In this document: positions 1 through 9,064 of the stretch, piece by piece
Numbering within the stretch: position 1 is the stretch's first letter
How the letters are laid out: each line of letters begins with the position of its first letter
Notes under the pieces: generated by a model
Told to the model about the DNA's origin: nothing
What the model saw: only the letters and a program-made list of their open reading frames with translations
The model's database searches: none
Position numbers and translations under genes: made by a program
Assembly: GCF_003315205.1 (NCBI RefSeq)
Contig: NZ_QNRR01000001.1
Span: forward strand, 1,116,001 to 1,180,000
Source of the DNA: Roseimicrobium gellanilyticum
GTDB taxonomy: Bacteria; Verrucomicrobiota; Verrucomicrobiia; Verrucomicrobiales; Verrucomicrobiaceae
Reading direction: 5' to 3'
DNA: 64,000 bases

Positions 1-617
1 TCGCGGTACTTGGTGGTGAGCGAGGAGACGATGATGCCGAATCCGAGGCCCAGACTGCCCATCAGGAGAATGAGCAGGGGGGTCATGCCCACAATGGCGA
101 GCCAGTTCGGGTTCAGCGGAGTTCCCTGGAGCAGATACCAGCCGAGCATGCCAAGGAGCAGCGCGAACTGGATTCCAAATTGAATCAAAGTGGAGATGAC
201 GATGGAGAGCGGAGTGACCAGCCGGGGGAAGTAGACCTTGCCGAAGATGTTGGCGTTCGCCGTGAACGTCGTGGAGGTCTTCGTCACGCAGGTGGAGAAG
301 TAATTCCACGGAGTCGTGCCGGCGAGATAGAACAGGAGGGGGGGCAGTCCGTCCGTCGATAATTTTGCCACACCGCTGAAAATAACCGTGAAGGTGAGAG
401 TGGTGAGGAGCGGCTGGATGATGAACCACAGCGGGCCCAGGATGGTCTGCTTGTACTGGGCCACGAAATCGCGTCGCACAAACATCCGTACCAGGTCGCG
501 GTAGCGCCACAGGTCCTCCAGGTGCAGTTCAAACCAGCCCGAGCGCGGGCGGATGACGAGATCCCAATCTTCAGTGGATGTCTGGACGGAGGGAGGGGTG
601 TCGGACTGAGCGGACAT
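1..617 (-). CDS. wzm: ABC-2 type polysaccharide export permease (Wzm/TagG-like), 3' part missing
   Basis: The reading frame starts at an ATG at 615-617 and runs off the left window edge after about 205 codons, so the C-terminal part is missing. The visible protein has a hydrophilic N-terminus of about 40 residues, then the RRDFVAQYKQTILGPLWFI motif typical of ABC-2 permeases that export O-antigen or teichoic acid, followed by hydrophobic helices. Known role of the family: the inner-membrane channel that flips a completed, lipid-linked polysaccharide, powered by a Wzt-type ATPase. Such an ATPase lies two genes upstream in the same operon, which supports the assignment. The gene starts 44 bases after the pyruvyltransferase gene, so co-transcription is likely. 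Confidence 0.88.
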   Translation of the reverse strand, partial: MSAQSDTPPSVQTSTEDWDLVIRPRSGWFELHLEDLWRYRDLVRMFVRRDFVAQYKQTILGPLWFIIQPLLTTLTFTVIFSGVAKLSTDGLPPLLFYLAGTTPWNYFSTCVTKTSTTFTANANIFGKVYFPRLVTPLSIVISTLIQFGIQFALLLGMLGWYLLQGTPLNPNWLAIVGMTPLLILLMGSLGLGFGIIVSSLTTKYR

Positions 618-661
618 TCAGGGTCGGAGAAAAACAGAACGTGCCAGAGTCCGGCACGTGA

Positions 662-1813
662 TCAAGCAGCCACACGGGACGGAATGGCGCAGGGTGCGCT
701 GACGCGACCCAAATAAGGGGCGATCTTCGGCGCAAGAAAATCCCGGTAACGTACCCACGAGTCGGCCTTGTGGCGACGCAGTTTGGAGGCGCGTTCGAGG
801 AGAGAGACGGCGGTCGCAGTGATCTCATCGATGGCTTCGTTCACCATGATGAGGTCGTCCGAGGCACGGAGGACGTGCGCTTGGAATCCATGAGCGGTGT
901 CCGCCCGGCCATCGTGGGCAATCAGGATGCCGGGAACGCCGGCGCTGGCAGCCGCGCCGATTCCGTGCACACGGGGTCCGATGACGAGATCGTAGGAGCG
1001 ATAGAGGTCCAGGTAGCGCGCTGCGTCGTAGTCGTAGCGAATCGCGCAACCGGGGAACAAACGCTGAGCTTCCGGCAGTTCGTCAATGTAGTGGCACACG
1101 ACCTCGACTTCGCAACGTTGCCCGAATTCCTCAATGAGCCCCTTATACAGGTGGGTGATGAACTTGGAGGCACCGGGGGAGATGCGCTGCCACTTCAGAC
1201 CACTGTCCGAGGCATGAATGAGGCAGATGCGTTTCAGACCAGTGACCGTGCGTTCTTCTCCAGGCCTCACGGCAAACAGGGAGGGGCAGGGGAGCTGAAC
1301 AGAACCAAAGGGCGAAAACAACTGCTGGGTGAAGGAATCACGCGCCGTGATCGAAATGGCATGGCTGGCCACGCGGGCGAAGATCGGTTTCAATGAATCG
1401 ATGGTCCGGGCAGAGCCGCATCCAATGCCGACGTAGGCCGCAGGGATGGAGTGACGATCCAGCATGTCGTATATCTTTGTCAGGCGCCTTCCCGACCATT
1501 CTGGAGTCCCTGCGAACACAAACAGATCGCAGAGCTCCGGATCCATATCAAACTTCCAGGAGTTGTCGTGGTGCCCGAGGCGCAGCCATGGAGCCAGCAT
1601 GTCGCGAAACATTCCCGTGGTTTGCTTGATTTTGCGGAACGGGTTTTGCCATGCGTTCGGAGGTGTGATGTCCGGGTGCCGGTTGAAGATGATCGGATTG
1701 AAGTCCGCACCGATCGAGCGGAACAGATTCAGGATACCCAATAAGATGATCTCGTCGCCAGGGTTCCATTGGCGCGTGGTGCTGAAAACGACATTTTTGC
1801 GTGGTTGAACCAT
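662..1813 (-). CDS. Polysaccharide pyruvyl transferase family protein
   Basis: This 383-aa protein has the layout of the polysaccharide pyruvyltransferase family: an N-terminal NPGDEIILLGIL segment (the glycine-rich opening of the first Rossmann-like half) and a C-terminal VIGPRVHGIGAAASAGVP motif with the conserved R-x-H-G. Known enzymes of the family transfer pyruvate from PEP to a sugar as a ketal, or act as glycosyltransferase-like folds on cell-surface glycans. The frame stays open upstream to 1939, but that would overlap the ATPase gene by about 100 bases. The ATG at 1811-1813 gives a natural MVQPRKNVVFSTT start 25 bases after the ATPase stop and is preferred. It sits between the exporter ATPase and permease genes, suggesting it decorates the exported polymer. 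Confidence 0.8.
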   Translation of the reverse strand: MVQPRKNVVFSTTRQWNPGDEIILLGILNLFRSIGADFNPIIFNRHPDITPPNAWQNPFRKIKQTTGMFRDMLAPWLRLGHHDNSWKFDMDPELCDLFVFAGTPEWSGRRLTKIYDMLDRHSIPAAYVGIGCGSARTIDSLKPIFARVASHAISITARDSFTQQLFSPFGSVQLPCPSLFAVRPGEERTVTGLKRICLIHASDSGLKWQRISPGASKFITHLYKGLIEEFGQRCEVEVVCHYIDELPEAQRLFPGCAIRYDYDAARYLDLYRSYDLVIGPRVHGIGAAASAGVPGILIAHDGRADTAHGFQAHVLRASDDLIMVNEAIDEITATAVSLLERASKLRRHKADSWVRYRDFLAPKIAPYLGRVSAPCAIPSRVAA

Positions 1814-1838
1814 GAGCCAATGGATGAACAGGGGGTGT

Positions 1839-3161
1839 TCAACTGGGGTTTGGGGGGAGTGTGTACTGAGATTGGCTATGCCACTGAAACACGGGGGCCA
1901 GCACTCCTGGCCTGCGTCCCCGCCAGCGAGGGGAGTCACTCAGTCCGCCTTGTATCTCCAGGTTGACGGACGGATTACCGAAGCCCGGCTTGTGGATCCA
2001 CTCTAGCGATGTGCCTGAAGCAAGCTCGACAGTATAACGACCCGCATTTAAATAGCGAGGCGGCAGGCGCATTATAAGCCTAAATTCATTATGCAAACGC
2101 GGCCAGGTGTCCGGTGCTGTATCGCCAAAAAAGGATTGAAAGACTACCGTGCCATCTTCCGTGGATACTACCACGCCCAGATGAGAGATGTTCTCCGGAG
2201 CACAGCAGCTGGCGTCGATCTCAATATTGATCGCCTGTGTATTGGGCACAGGCAGGCGCAGTGTGGCACCGTCGTCACAAGTAAGCGCGAGACGGCGCGG
2301 TTGCAGCAAGGCCCGCTCGTTCCGCGGTTCCTGCGAGAGCCACTCCGTCTCTCCCGTGGAGGAAATGCTTTTGCGCAGATATTCCTGCACCACAGCTGTC
2401 GCATCCGTGGAATCTTGCAGAACGCGGCCTTTTTCAAACCAGATGGCCCGGTTGCACAGTCGCCTCACAGAATCCATGCCGTGCGTTACAAACAGGACAG
2501 TCCTTCCTGTTTCGGCAACGGATTGCATCTTGCCAAGGCACTTTTTCTGAAACTCTGCATCTCCCACTGCCAGCACTTCGTCGACGATCAGGATATCTGC
2601 GTCCAGGTGGGCGGCGACGGCGAAGGCAAGCTTCACATACATACCGCTTGAATAACGCTTTACCGGGGTGCGGAGAAAAGGCTCGATGCCGGAGAATGCA
2701 ACAATCTCGTCGAGTCTTCCCCGTGTCTGGCGGGTGGTCATGCCCATCATTGCGCCATTGAGGAAAATATTCTCCTCGCCAGTGAGCTCCGGGTGAAACC
2801 CAGTACCGACTTCAAGAAGGGACGCTATGCGGCCTTTGACACTGGCGTGCCCCGAACTGGGGGCGGTGACGCGGGAGAGAATCTTCAAGAGGGTGCTCTT
2901 TCCAGCTCCATTCCCACCGATAATGCCGACCACGTCACCACGCTCGACATCGAAAGACACGTCTTGCAGGGCTTGCACTTTGCCCGAGCGGCCATCTGCT
3001 CCCGATTGCGTATGTACGCCCACCTTCTCATAAGGGTCGGGCTGTCCCAGCATGCGGTGCATCCAACGATTGAGGTCATGCACCAGTGTCCCGGTGCTTA
3101 TTTGCCCAAGATTGTAACTCTTGCTGAGGTCGCGTACGGATAGCACGATGTCGTCGGCCAT
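1839..3161 (-). CDS. wzt: ABC transporter ATP-binding protein of polysaccharide export (Wzt-like)
   Basis: A 440-aa ATPase. Walker A GGNGAGKST is near residues 82-90, the signature YSSGM near 170 and Walker B ILIVDE near 190, followed by about 180 residues of beta-rich sequence. That extension matches Wzt proteins, whose C-terminal domain recognises the modified end of the O-polysaccharide before export. The frame is open to an ATG at 3194, which has a GAGG eight bases upstream; the ATG at 3159-3161 (MADDIVLSVRDLSKSY) is more typical of the family, so the true start is uncertain by 11 residues. It lies downstream of the double-domain glycosyltransferase (107-base gap) and upstream of the pyruvyltransferase. 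Together with the permease it forms an ABC-dependent (not Wzx/Wzy) export route. Confidence 0.93.
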   Translation of the reverse strand: MADDIVLSVRDLSKSYNLGQISTGTLVHDLNRWMHRMLGQPDPYEKVGVHTQSGADGRSGKVQALQDVSFDVERGDVVGIIGGNGAGKSTLLKILSRVTAPSSGHASVKGRIASLLEVGTGFHPELTGEENIFLNGAMMGMTTRQTRGRLDEIVAFSGIEPFLRTPVKRYSSGMYVKLAFAVAAHLDADILIVDEVLAVGDAEFQKKCLGKMQSVAETGRTVLFVTHGMDSVRRLCNRAIWFEKGRVLQDSTDATAVVQEYLRKSISSTGETEWLSQEPRNERALLQPRRLALTCDDGATLRLPVPNTQAINIEIDASCCAPENISHLGVVVSTEDGTVVFQSFFGDTAPDTWPRLHNEFRLIMRLPPRYLNAGRYTVELASGTSLEWIHKPGFGNPSVNLEIQGGLSDSPRWRGRRPGVLAPVFQWHSQSQYTLPPNPS

Positions 3162-3268
3162 GAAGTCTATTCCGTGATGGGGTGCGCGATACACTCAGCC
3201 TCAGCGATGCCACAATCGCTACAGCAATGCATACGTAAAAGCGTTATAAATGCTGCTAGGCATTTTGC

Positions 3269-5167
3269 TTAGATAGATGCGCAGTTGTGATAACTAGCGC
3301 GAGATATATGCTCGCGATTGCGCGCAAGGAGTTTGCGCAGCACGGCGCCAAGCTTGTGCCGACCGGTGCGCACGAGCATTTTTGCCGTCGTGATCACGCC
3401 GAGATGCTTGAGTGCGAGTTTCCAGCGGTCACGCTCGAATGCTGCATCTCCCAAGCTGCTTCTGCCGCCGCTCTCGTATTCTGCCACGGTGACGGGAATG
3501 TAAACTTTGGGGATATTTGATGTGCCGTAGCAACGCAGATTGAATTCCCAATCGGCACAGGCGGGATAGCGGAGGTCATAGTGCCCCAGTGATTCGAAGA
3601 GCTGGCGGCTATAAAAGATGGCCTGATGACAGATGTTATACCAACACAGCTTTGCGGCTGTGAAAGGTCCGTCATAGATTTTTCCACTCCACAGCACGCT
3701 GCCATAGCACAGCGCCCGCTTGTTCTGCGGCAGATGTCGCTGGATCTCCATGAGTGAGCCCGGTAGCAGGTGATCTCCGGCTCCCAAGAAGTACAGCCAA
3801 TCACCGCGGGATTGCCGGATGCCCTTGTTCATCGCGTCGTAGATGCCCGTGTCCGGCTCCGCGATGAGGCGCAGGGAGTTGGGGTGGGCCACTTGATAGG
3901 TGCCGGCGACGGCCGCTGTTTTGGGGCAGGAGCTTCCATCCACAATAATGATCTCCACTCCCGGAGCTTCGTGGAGCCGGATAGACTGGAGCGTGCCGGA
4001 GAGTTTCGCCGCCGCCTCAAAGACCGGAATGATGATGCTAAGCCAAGGACTGTCGCTGGTAGCAGGTGTCAGTGTTTCCTCGTTGTGCTGCAGTATGAGG
4101 TGAGGTGCGGACGCTCCCCGGTTCTTGCCACGCAGACGTAGCACGCGGGCGCTCTTTCGAAGGAAGGCGAGTGCCAGAAGCTGGAGGAGGTGATTTGTGA
4201 CGCCGACTTCACGGAATGCTCCACGAGCTTCCTCTAGGGCGGTCCTGGCGTTCGAGTCCCAGAGGCAATGGTAGGCAAGCTTGTAGCGGAGATCGCCTGT
4301 CTTATAGCTCCAGCGTCTGGCTGCTTGAGCCGGGAGATTGCTTTCGACCAGTTGCGCTATCGCCAGATGGTCCCTCAAGCACTTGCGTACGGTCGATTCG
4401 GAACTCAATGAGAAGCCGCCGTCATCTTCATGTTTGGTCCACAGGGGATGCCAAAGAAAGACGCATCTCGGACGCTTTTTTAAGAGGAGGCGTGCTAACA
4501 AGCGTAGATCATCGGCTACTTCCGTATCCGGATCCCATCCGCTGCCGAGTGCCTCCCGCCGATAGACGAGGGCGCTGTTGGACGCCGCCCCGTTGGAGAA
4601 AAGGAAGAACTCGACGGCCGTGCCATGATCCACAACTGTCGTGCCCTCATGGGCGCTGGAGCCGAGCAGCCTGGCAAGGTGCCTGTGCTTCCGGAGGTAG
4701 TTGCGGAAGGATGCCTTTCCCTTCTGACGGAAGTTCACCCAAGCCACGTCTGCCTGATGAGCCTTCAAAGCATCGACCGCAGCCTGGAGAAATCCTTCAT
4801 CCCATGCGTCATCATGGTCAAGCGAGGCGACGTAGTCGCTGGTGCAGGAGCGAAGACCAAGGTTGCGCGCGTTCGCTGCGCCCGCATTGGGCTGCTGCAG
4901 CACCGTGACGGTAGGGAAGCTGGCTGCCACCTCAGCTGAGTGGTCGCCCGAGCCATCGTCCACCACCAGAATCTGCGCGGGCTTCAGTGTCTGTCGCTGA
5001 GCGCTGGAGATGGCGCGGGGCAGCACGTCCGGGCGCCGGTAGGTGGGGATGATCACGGTGACGCTGGCGCGAGCGGTGTCGCCGCCTTTCGTCTCCATGC
5101 TGCCGCCACCGGTCGCCGAAGTGGCGTCGTTGACGGGTGAGTAGAGGATGTCAGCCTGCATCACCAT
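3269..5167 (-). CDS. Double-domain family 2 glycosyltransferase
   Basis: A 632-aa protein with two complete GT-A glycosyltransferase modules in tandem. The N-terminal module begins SVTVIIPTYRRPDVL and has VVDDGSGDHS plus an acidic LDHDDAW metal site. The C-terminal module begins WLSIIIPVFEAAAKL and has IIIVDGSS plus LGAGDHLLPGS. The second lacks a clean D-x-D and resembles WcaA-like GT2 enzymes. Two GT2 modules in one chain are known from polymerising or sequentially acting transferases that build polysaccharide repeats in the cytoplasm. There is no membrane span. The gene begins 22 bases after the GbsR-like regulator. An alternative start at METKGG would remove 23 residues. The acceptor and sugar cannot be read from the sequence. 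Confidence 0.88.
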   Translation of the reverse strand: MVMQADILYSPVNDATSATGGGSMETKGGDTARASVTVIIPTYRRPDVLPRAISSAQRQTLKPAQILVVDDGSGDHSAEVAASFPTVTVLQQPNAGAANARNLGLRSCTSDYVASLDHDDAWDEGFLQAAVDALKAHQADVAWVNFRQKGKASFRNYLRKHRHLARLLGSSAHEGTTVVDHGTAVEFFLFSNGAASNSALVYRREALGSGWDPDTEVADDLRLLARLLLKKRPRCVFLWHPLWTKHEDDGGFSLSSESTVRKCLRDHLAIAQLVESNLPAQAARRWSYKTGDLRYKLAYHCLWDSNARTALEEARGAFREVGVTNHLLQLLALAFLRKSARVLRLRGKNRGASAPHLILQHNEETLTPATSDSPWLSIIIPVFEAAAKLSGTLQSIRLHEAPGVEIIIVDGSSCPKTAAVAGTYQVAHPNSLRLIAEPDTGIYDAMNKGIRQSRGDWLYFLGAGDHLLPGSLMEIQRHLPQNKRALCYGSVLWSGKIYDGPFTAAKLCWYNICHQAIFYSRQLFESLGHYDLRYPACADWEFNLRCYGTSNIPKVYIPVTVAEYESGGRSSLGDAAFERDRWKLALKHLGVITTAKMLVRTGRHKLGAVLRKLLARNREHISRASYHNCASI

Positions 5168-5189
5168 GCGGTGAGGCGGGAGAGGGCAA

Positions 5190-5738
5190 TCAGAGGAAAC
5201 GGGACAGCAGTTTGCTGCCCAGAATGTTGTCCACGCGCTTGTGAAAGGACTGTGCGGCCTTGAGGCGGCGCCGGAGCTCGGTCATCTGTTCACGAGTGAG
5301 CTTGGAGCTTGCACCGCCGCCGTTGGAGGACGTGGCGCCCGCATCGGAAGTGGTGGTCACGAGCGTTCGCTCAATTTGCACTCCTGCGGAGCGGAGTTTC
5401 TTCCGCACGCCGGGCATGATGCCTTTGCGCAGGAGGATTGAGAAGTCGGTCTGGGCCACGTAGAAGTCGCGCCGATCCCCTTCTATATTAAGAGGGAGCA
5501 CGGCCTGCCAGGATTCCAGCTGGCGCAGGGTGATGCTGGCGCTCGCTTTGCTGACTTGCAATTGGTCCGCCACTTCTTCCAGGGACAGGGGCTCAGGGGT
5601 CAGGTAGAGCAGGGCATATACCCGGCCAATCATTCGGCCCAGTCCGAAGGCGTGCGTGCTGTTGCCGCCGGCCTCGATGAAGTGGCGCCGCTCAGACTCC
5701 CACGAGAGTGGAGGCGAGGCAGGAGAAGGGGACTTCAT
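5190..5738 (-). CDS. GbsR/MarR-like winged-helix transcriptional regulator
   Basis: A 182-aa protein with a winged helix-turn-helix at about residues 40-100 (LSLEEVADQLQVSKASASIT is the HTH) and a C-terminal helical part, as in GbsR/MarR-type repressors. The stretch FGLGRMIGRVYALLYLTPEP just before the HTH is characteristic of the GbsR group. It is the first gene of the leftward polysaccharide-export operon, and its ATG directly abuts two tandem palindromes at 5740-5776. No Shine-Dalgarno is visible between the palindromes and the ATG, and the next Met is residue 36, so this start seems fixed. Inference: an autoregulator that also controls the export operon and possibly the divergent glycosyltransferase operon. 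Effector unknown. Confidence 0.88.
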   Translation of the reverse strand: MKSPSPASPPLSWESERRHFIEAGGNSTHAFGLGRMIGRVYALLYLTPEPLSLEEVADQLQVSKASASITLRQLESWQAVLPLNIEGDRRDFYVAQTDFSILLRKGIMPGVRKKLRSAGVQIERTLVTTTSDAGATSSNGGGASSKLTREQMTELRRRLKAAQSFHKRVDNILGSKLLSRFL

Positions 5739-5739
5739 T

Positions 5740-5776
5740 GTTTAGCGATTTCTAAACGGTTTAGCAAAATCTAAAC
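5740..5776. promoter_or_regulatory. Tandem palindromic operator (two GTTTAG-N6-CTAAAC boxes)
   Basis: Two perfect inverted repeats, 5740-5757 (spacer CGATTT) and 5759-5776 (spacer CAAAAT), each GTTTAG-N6-CTAAAC, have centres 19 bp apart, so they lie on nearly the same DNA face. They sit immediately upstream of the GbsR-like ATG (5738) and about 140 bp from the divergent glycosyltransferase gene. Two dimers of a winged-helix repressor would fit; binding would cover the translation start region. Confidence 0.8.
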
Positions 5777-5918
5777 GATCCGACGGAAACGCAAGCGCGA
5801 TGAGAAACTTTTTTGTCTGTCCCTCGTGTAAACATGCCTCAAAATGCACGCCGTTTTTCGAAGCTGTTGCATCATTCGTCTTGCACGCTTGGTCCATTGG
5901 GCCAAAAGTTCCGGCTTC

Positions 5919-6929
5919 ATGCCAGTGGCTGACAGTCCATTGCCCGGGGTGACCGTGGTGATACCGGTCTACAACTACGCCAGATACCTGGCGGAGGCGA
6001 TTCAGTCAGCCCTGGCTCAGGACTATGCCGGGGCAGTGGAAGTGCTGGCAATTGATGACGGTTCCACCGATGAAAGTCCGGCAGTGCTCGCAGGATTCGG
6101 AGCGGCTATTTCCAGTCATCGGAAAGCGAATGCTGGTCTCTCCGCCGCACGCAATACCGGCATGGAACTCGCCAGGCACGACCTGGTCGTTTTCCTTGAT
6201 GCGGACGATCTTCTGGAGACCTCGTGCCTCCAGATGCTGGTGCAGGCCTGGCAAAAGGAGGAGGTGAAGCCCGCGGTGATCGGCTCTCGTGGCCGCATGA
6301 TCGATGCGGATGGTGCTTTCACTTCGGAGCTCGCTGCCGATCTCGATGGGCGTGTGGAGAAGCTCGACATCGCGGACTTCGTGTTGCGCAATCGTTTTGC
6401 TCCCATCGTGCTGGCGGATCGTCGCATTTTGCTAGGACTGGATGGCTTTGATCCAAAGCTCGCCGCATCCGAGGATCGGGATATGTGGATTCGTGCCGCG
6501 ACCTCTGCACCGGTGCTGTTGGTGCATGGTGCGCTGCATCGCAAGCGTGACCATGGATCCAATATGTCGCGTCACGCGGAACGGCAGACCTCCTGCATTT
6601 TGCGAGTTCTTGAGAAAGCCAGACAGCATCCTGACATCCACCTCACATCACAGATTTGGGCGGAAGCGGAGGCGGTGTGCCTCTTCCAGTCGGCACGCAT
6701 GTATCTTGCGGCAGGGGAGAGAAAAACGGCGATCTCGCAGTGCTTGCGGTCGATGGGCCGGGCCTGGTGGCTGGCCTCTGCCGGGAATGTAGGATATCCC
6801 ACTGGATTTCGTATTCGCTTTCTCCTCTTGGAACTGGGCCGGCTGATCGGCATTGGCAGGAGCCCTGCTGCGAACAGGCCTGAAGGAAGCGCGGGCAATT
6901 GGACGCCGATGAATTTGAAGACACGATGA
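5919..6929 (+). CDS. Family 2 glycosyltransferase
   Basis: A 336-aa cytoplasmic GT-A enzyme. PGVTVVIPVYNYARYLAEAI opens the nucleotide-binding fold, LAIDDGSTDES follows, and FLDADDLLE carries the D-x-D-type metal site; the rest is the helical acceptor half. The frame is open from an ATG at 5844, but the first 25 residues of that longer form (Cys/Arg/His-rich) do not look like family sequence, so the ATG at 5919 is preferred. Neither start has a good Shine-Dalgarno. It is the first gene of the rightward polysaccharide operon, divergent from the regulator, and its stop overlaps the next start as ATGA. Donor and acceptor sugars are unknown. Confidence 0.85.
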   Translation: MPVADSPLPGVTVVIPVYNYARYLAEAIQSALAQDYAGAVEVLAIDDGSTDESPAVLAGFGAAISSHRKANAGLSAARNTGMELARHDLVVFLDADDLLETSCLQMLVQAWQKEEVKPAVIGSRGRMIDADGAFTSELAADLDGRVEKLDIADFVLRNRFAPIVLADRRILLGLDGFDPKLAASEDRDMWIRAATSAPVLLVHGALHRKRDHGSNMSRHAERQTSCILRVLEKARQHPDIHLTSQIWAEAEAVCLFQSARMYLAAGERKTAISQCLRSMGRAWWLASAGNVGYPTGFRIRFLLLELGRLIGIGRSPAANRPEGSAGNWTPMNLKTR

Positions 6930-7747
6930 AGGACCTCGTACAGAACAGGCAGCGCATGACCCTGGGGCAAAAGCTCAAGCTGGCAACGCTTGCCGTGAAA
7001 GAGAATGGAGTGCAATGGACCTTGTTGCTCGGCGTATACGGAGCAGCGAGTGCGGTGGCGGACAGGGCCTTTGGTGGCATGCAACGCCTCCGCGCCGGCA
7101 AGCACATTCCCGGCATGAACAGCCGCGACATGAACCGTACCATCTGGGAGAGCTGGAACTGGGACGGAGGCGGCGATGAGTGGACCCCCAGCCCTGAATG
7201 GAAAGACAGCCTCATGCGCTGCGTGCTGGCCCCCGCCATCCCTAAAGGTTCCGCAGTGCTGGAGATAGGGCCCGGCGCCGGACGCTGGACGGGAGAGATT
7301 CTGAAGAGCTGCGCCACCTACACCGGCTACGATATCTCCCGCACGTGCGTGGAACTTTGCAGCAAGCAGTTCGCGGATCAAAAGCATGCCAGCTTTGTCG
7401 TGACGGATGGATGCTCTTTGCCAGGCGCCCAGGATGCCGCCACTGACGTGGTGTGGTCCTTCGACGTCTTCGTGCATATCAATGCAGAAGACGTGGCTGC
7501 CTATTTGAAGGAGATCCACCGCGTGCTGAAGCCGGGTGGACAGGCGGTGCTGCATCATGGCTCCAAGGGTGGCGAGCTCGGTGGCTGGAGAAGCAATCTG
7601 ACCACGACAAAAATGCGCGAGCTGGCAGCAGAAGCAGGACTTGAGGTCATTTCCCAGGTGGATGGCTGGCAGGATGGCGACGTGCGTCATGATGCCGGCC
7701 TTTACGAGGACATCATCACCACCTTGAGAAAACCGGCCCATGGCTAG
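6926..7747 (+). CDS. Class I SAM-dependent methyltransferase
   Basis: A 273-aa protein with the class I methyltransferase core: motif I VLEIGPGAGRW, acidic YDIS after strand 2, then VVWSFDVFVHINAEDVAAYL and HRVLKPGGQAVLHH in the position of motifs IV-VI. The ATG at 6926 overlaps the preceding stop (ATGA), which favours it over the TTG at 6899. Neighbours are glycosyltransferases, so the likely substrate is a sugar of the surface glycan, or the reducing or non-reducing end of the chain. Its stop overlaps the next gene by eight bases. The substrate is inference only. Confidence 0.85.
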   Translation: MKDLVQNRQRMTLGQKLKLATLAVKENGVQWTLLLGVYGAASAVADRAFGGMQRLRAGKHIPGMNSRDMNRTIWESWNWDGGGDEWTPSPEWKDSLMRCVLAPAIPKGSAVLEIGPGAGRWTGEILKSCATYTGYDISRTCVELCSKQFADQKHASFVVTDGCSLPGAQDAATDVVWSFDVFVHINAEDVAAYLKEIHRVLKPGGQAVLHHGSKGGELGGWRSNLTTTKMRELAAEAGLEVISQVDGWQDGDVRHDAGLYEDIITTLRKPAHG

Positions 7748-8882
7748 ACCTGTGCGACTGCTGGAGGTCGTGGATAGTTTGCAACCCGGCGGCATGGAGA
7801 ACGTGCTCGTCCAGGTGTTGTCGCGGTATGCCCCCGAGCAAGTCTCTGCGGATGTGGTGTGTCTCGTGCGGAGCGGTCCGTTTGAAGAGCGGCTGCCATC
7901 CCGTACGAAAGTGCATGTGATTGGGAAGAAGGATGGATTCGACTGGAAGACCGTGAGCAGCATGCGCGAGCTCATCCGTCGTGGGGGCTATGATGTCGTG
8001 CACACCCACCACCTCGGCGGGCTCATTTTCTTTTCACTCGCCTGCGGCATGAGAAAGAGGCCGGTGCTGATTCACTCCGAGCACACGATCTGGACCGGCT
8101 CGGATCTCTCGCGGAAGAAGCGCTGGCAGCGTCGTATGCTGTATCCCATCGCCTCGGCGGTCACCACGGTGTCGCAGCAGCAGGTGGACCAGATGCAGGC
8201 TCTGGGATTTCGCCACCGGCAGATGTTTCCCATCGTGAATGGAGTGGATTCTGCACGATTTTGCCCCGCGGTGGACAAGGTGGCTGTGAGACGCCAGTTA
8301 AACCTCAATCCGCAAGCGCGATGGCTGGGAATGGTGGCGAGGTTTGGTCCATGGAAGCGTCACCTGGATTTGATCGAGGCGTTTGAAGGCATGGCGCAAG
8401 ACCAATCCCACGTGAACTTGCTTCTCGTGGGGGATGGAGGGCCTGAAAAGGAGCGGGTGTTGGCACGGCTGGAGACGAGTCGCTTCCGTGACCGGATCCA
8501 TTGGGCAGGATTCCAACTGGACCCGGTGCCGTGGTACCAGGCCATGGACGCGCTGGTGGTATCCTCGTCGAACGAAGGTATGCCCAATGCTGTTCTGGAG
8601 GCGATGTCCTGCGGGCTGCCGATGATGGCCAATGATGTGTGCGGTGTGCGGGAAATTGCTGAGGATGAGAAGCACGGTTGGATCATGGATTTGGGCAGCG
8701 TTCCAAAGCTGGAAGCTGGACTGAGGCTGGCGGCAGTAGCAGCGGAGCAGGAACTGGCGAGCCGGGGTCGTGCGGCGCGGCTGCATGTGCAAAACCAATT
8801 CTCCATGGATGCAACGGTGGGCAAATATTTTGACTTGTTTTGTCAGTCCATTGGCAAAACAAATAAAACTTTACCTGGCTAA
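7740..8882 (+). CDS. Family 4 glycosyltransferase (GT-B fold)
   Basis: A 380-aa GT-B enzyme. The N-terminal half has LLEVVDSLQPGGMENVLVQV (the GGME loop typical of GT4) and the pair VHTHHLGGL; the C-terminal half has VARFGPWKRHLDLIEAF, LLLVGDGGPEKERV and the E-x7-E nucleotide-sugar site SSSNEGMPNAVLEAMSCGLP. It overlaps the methyltransferase gene by eight bases, which indicates translational coupling. It is probably retaining and cytoplasmic, adding a sugar to the lipid-linked glycan. About 180 bases without a gene separate it from the sugar-1-phosphate transferase; that stretch holds only a weak CTAACT/AGTTAG inverted repeat near 8893. Confidence 0.9.
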   Translation: MARPVRLLEVVDSLQPGGMENVLVQVLSRYAPEQVSADVVCLVRSGPFEERLPSRTKVHVIGKKDGFDWKTVSSMRELIRRGGYDVVHTHHLGGLIFFSLACGMRKRPVLIHSEHTIWTGSDLSRKKRWQRRMLYPIASAVTTVSQQQVDQMQALGFRHRQMFPIVNGVDSARFCPAVDKVAVRRQLNLNPQARWLGMVARFGPWKRHLDLIEAFEGMAQDQSHVNLLLVGDGGPEKERVLARLETSRFRDRIHWAGFQLDPVPWYQAMDALVVSSSNEGMPNAVLEAMSCGLPMMANDVCGVREIAEDEKHGWIMDLGSVPKLEAGLRLAAVAAEQELASRGRAARLHVQNQFSMDATVGKYFDLFCQSIGKTNKTLPG

Positions 8883-9064
8883 AAGATTGCTTCTAACTGT
8901 TATAGAGTTAGGTTTCGCCATACACAATTGCATGAGTCTACCGTGGATCAGCACCAGCATGGGAAAGGCCAAAAGTGGCTCCAGGGCTGGAAGTGGCTGC
9001 CACTGCCGTGATAGGCAAGATGAATTGCCGGTCGGTCAACTGAACTTCGCAAAGCAGCCCGGGC

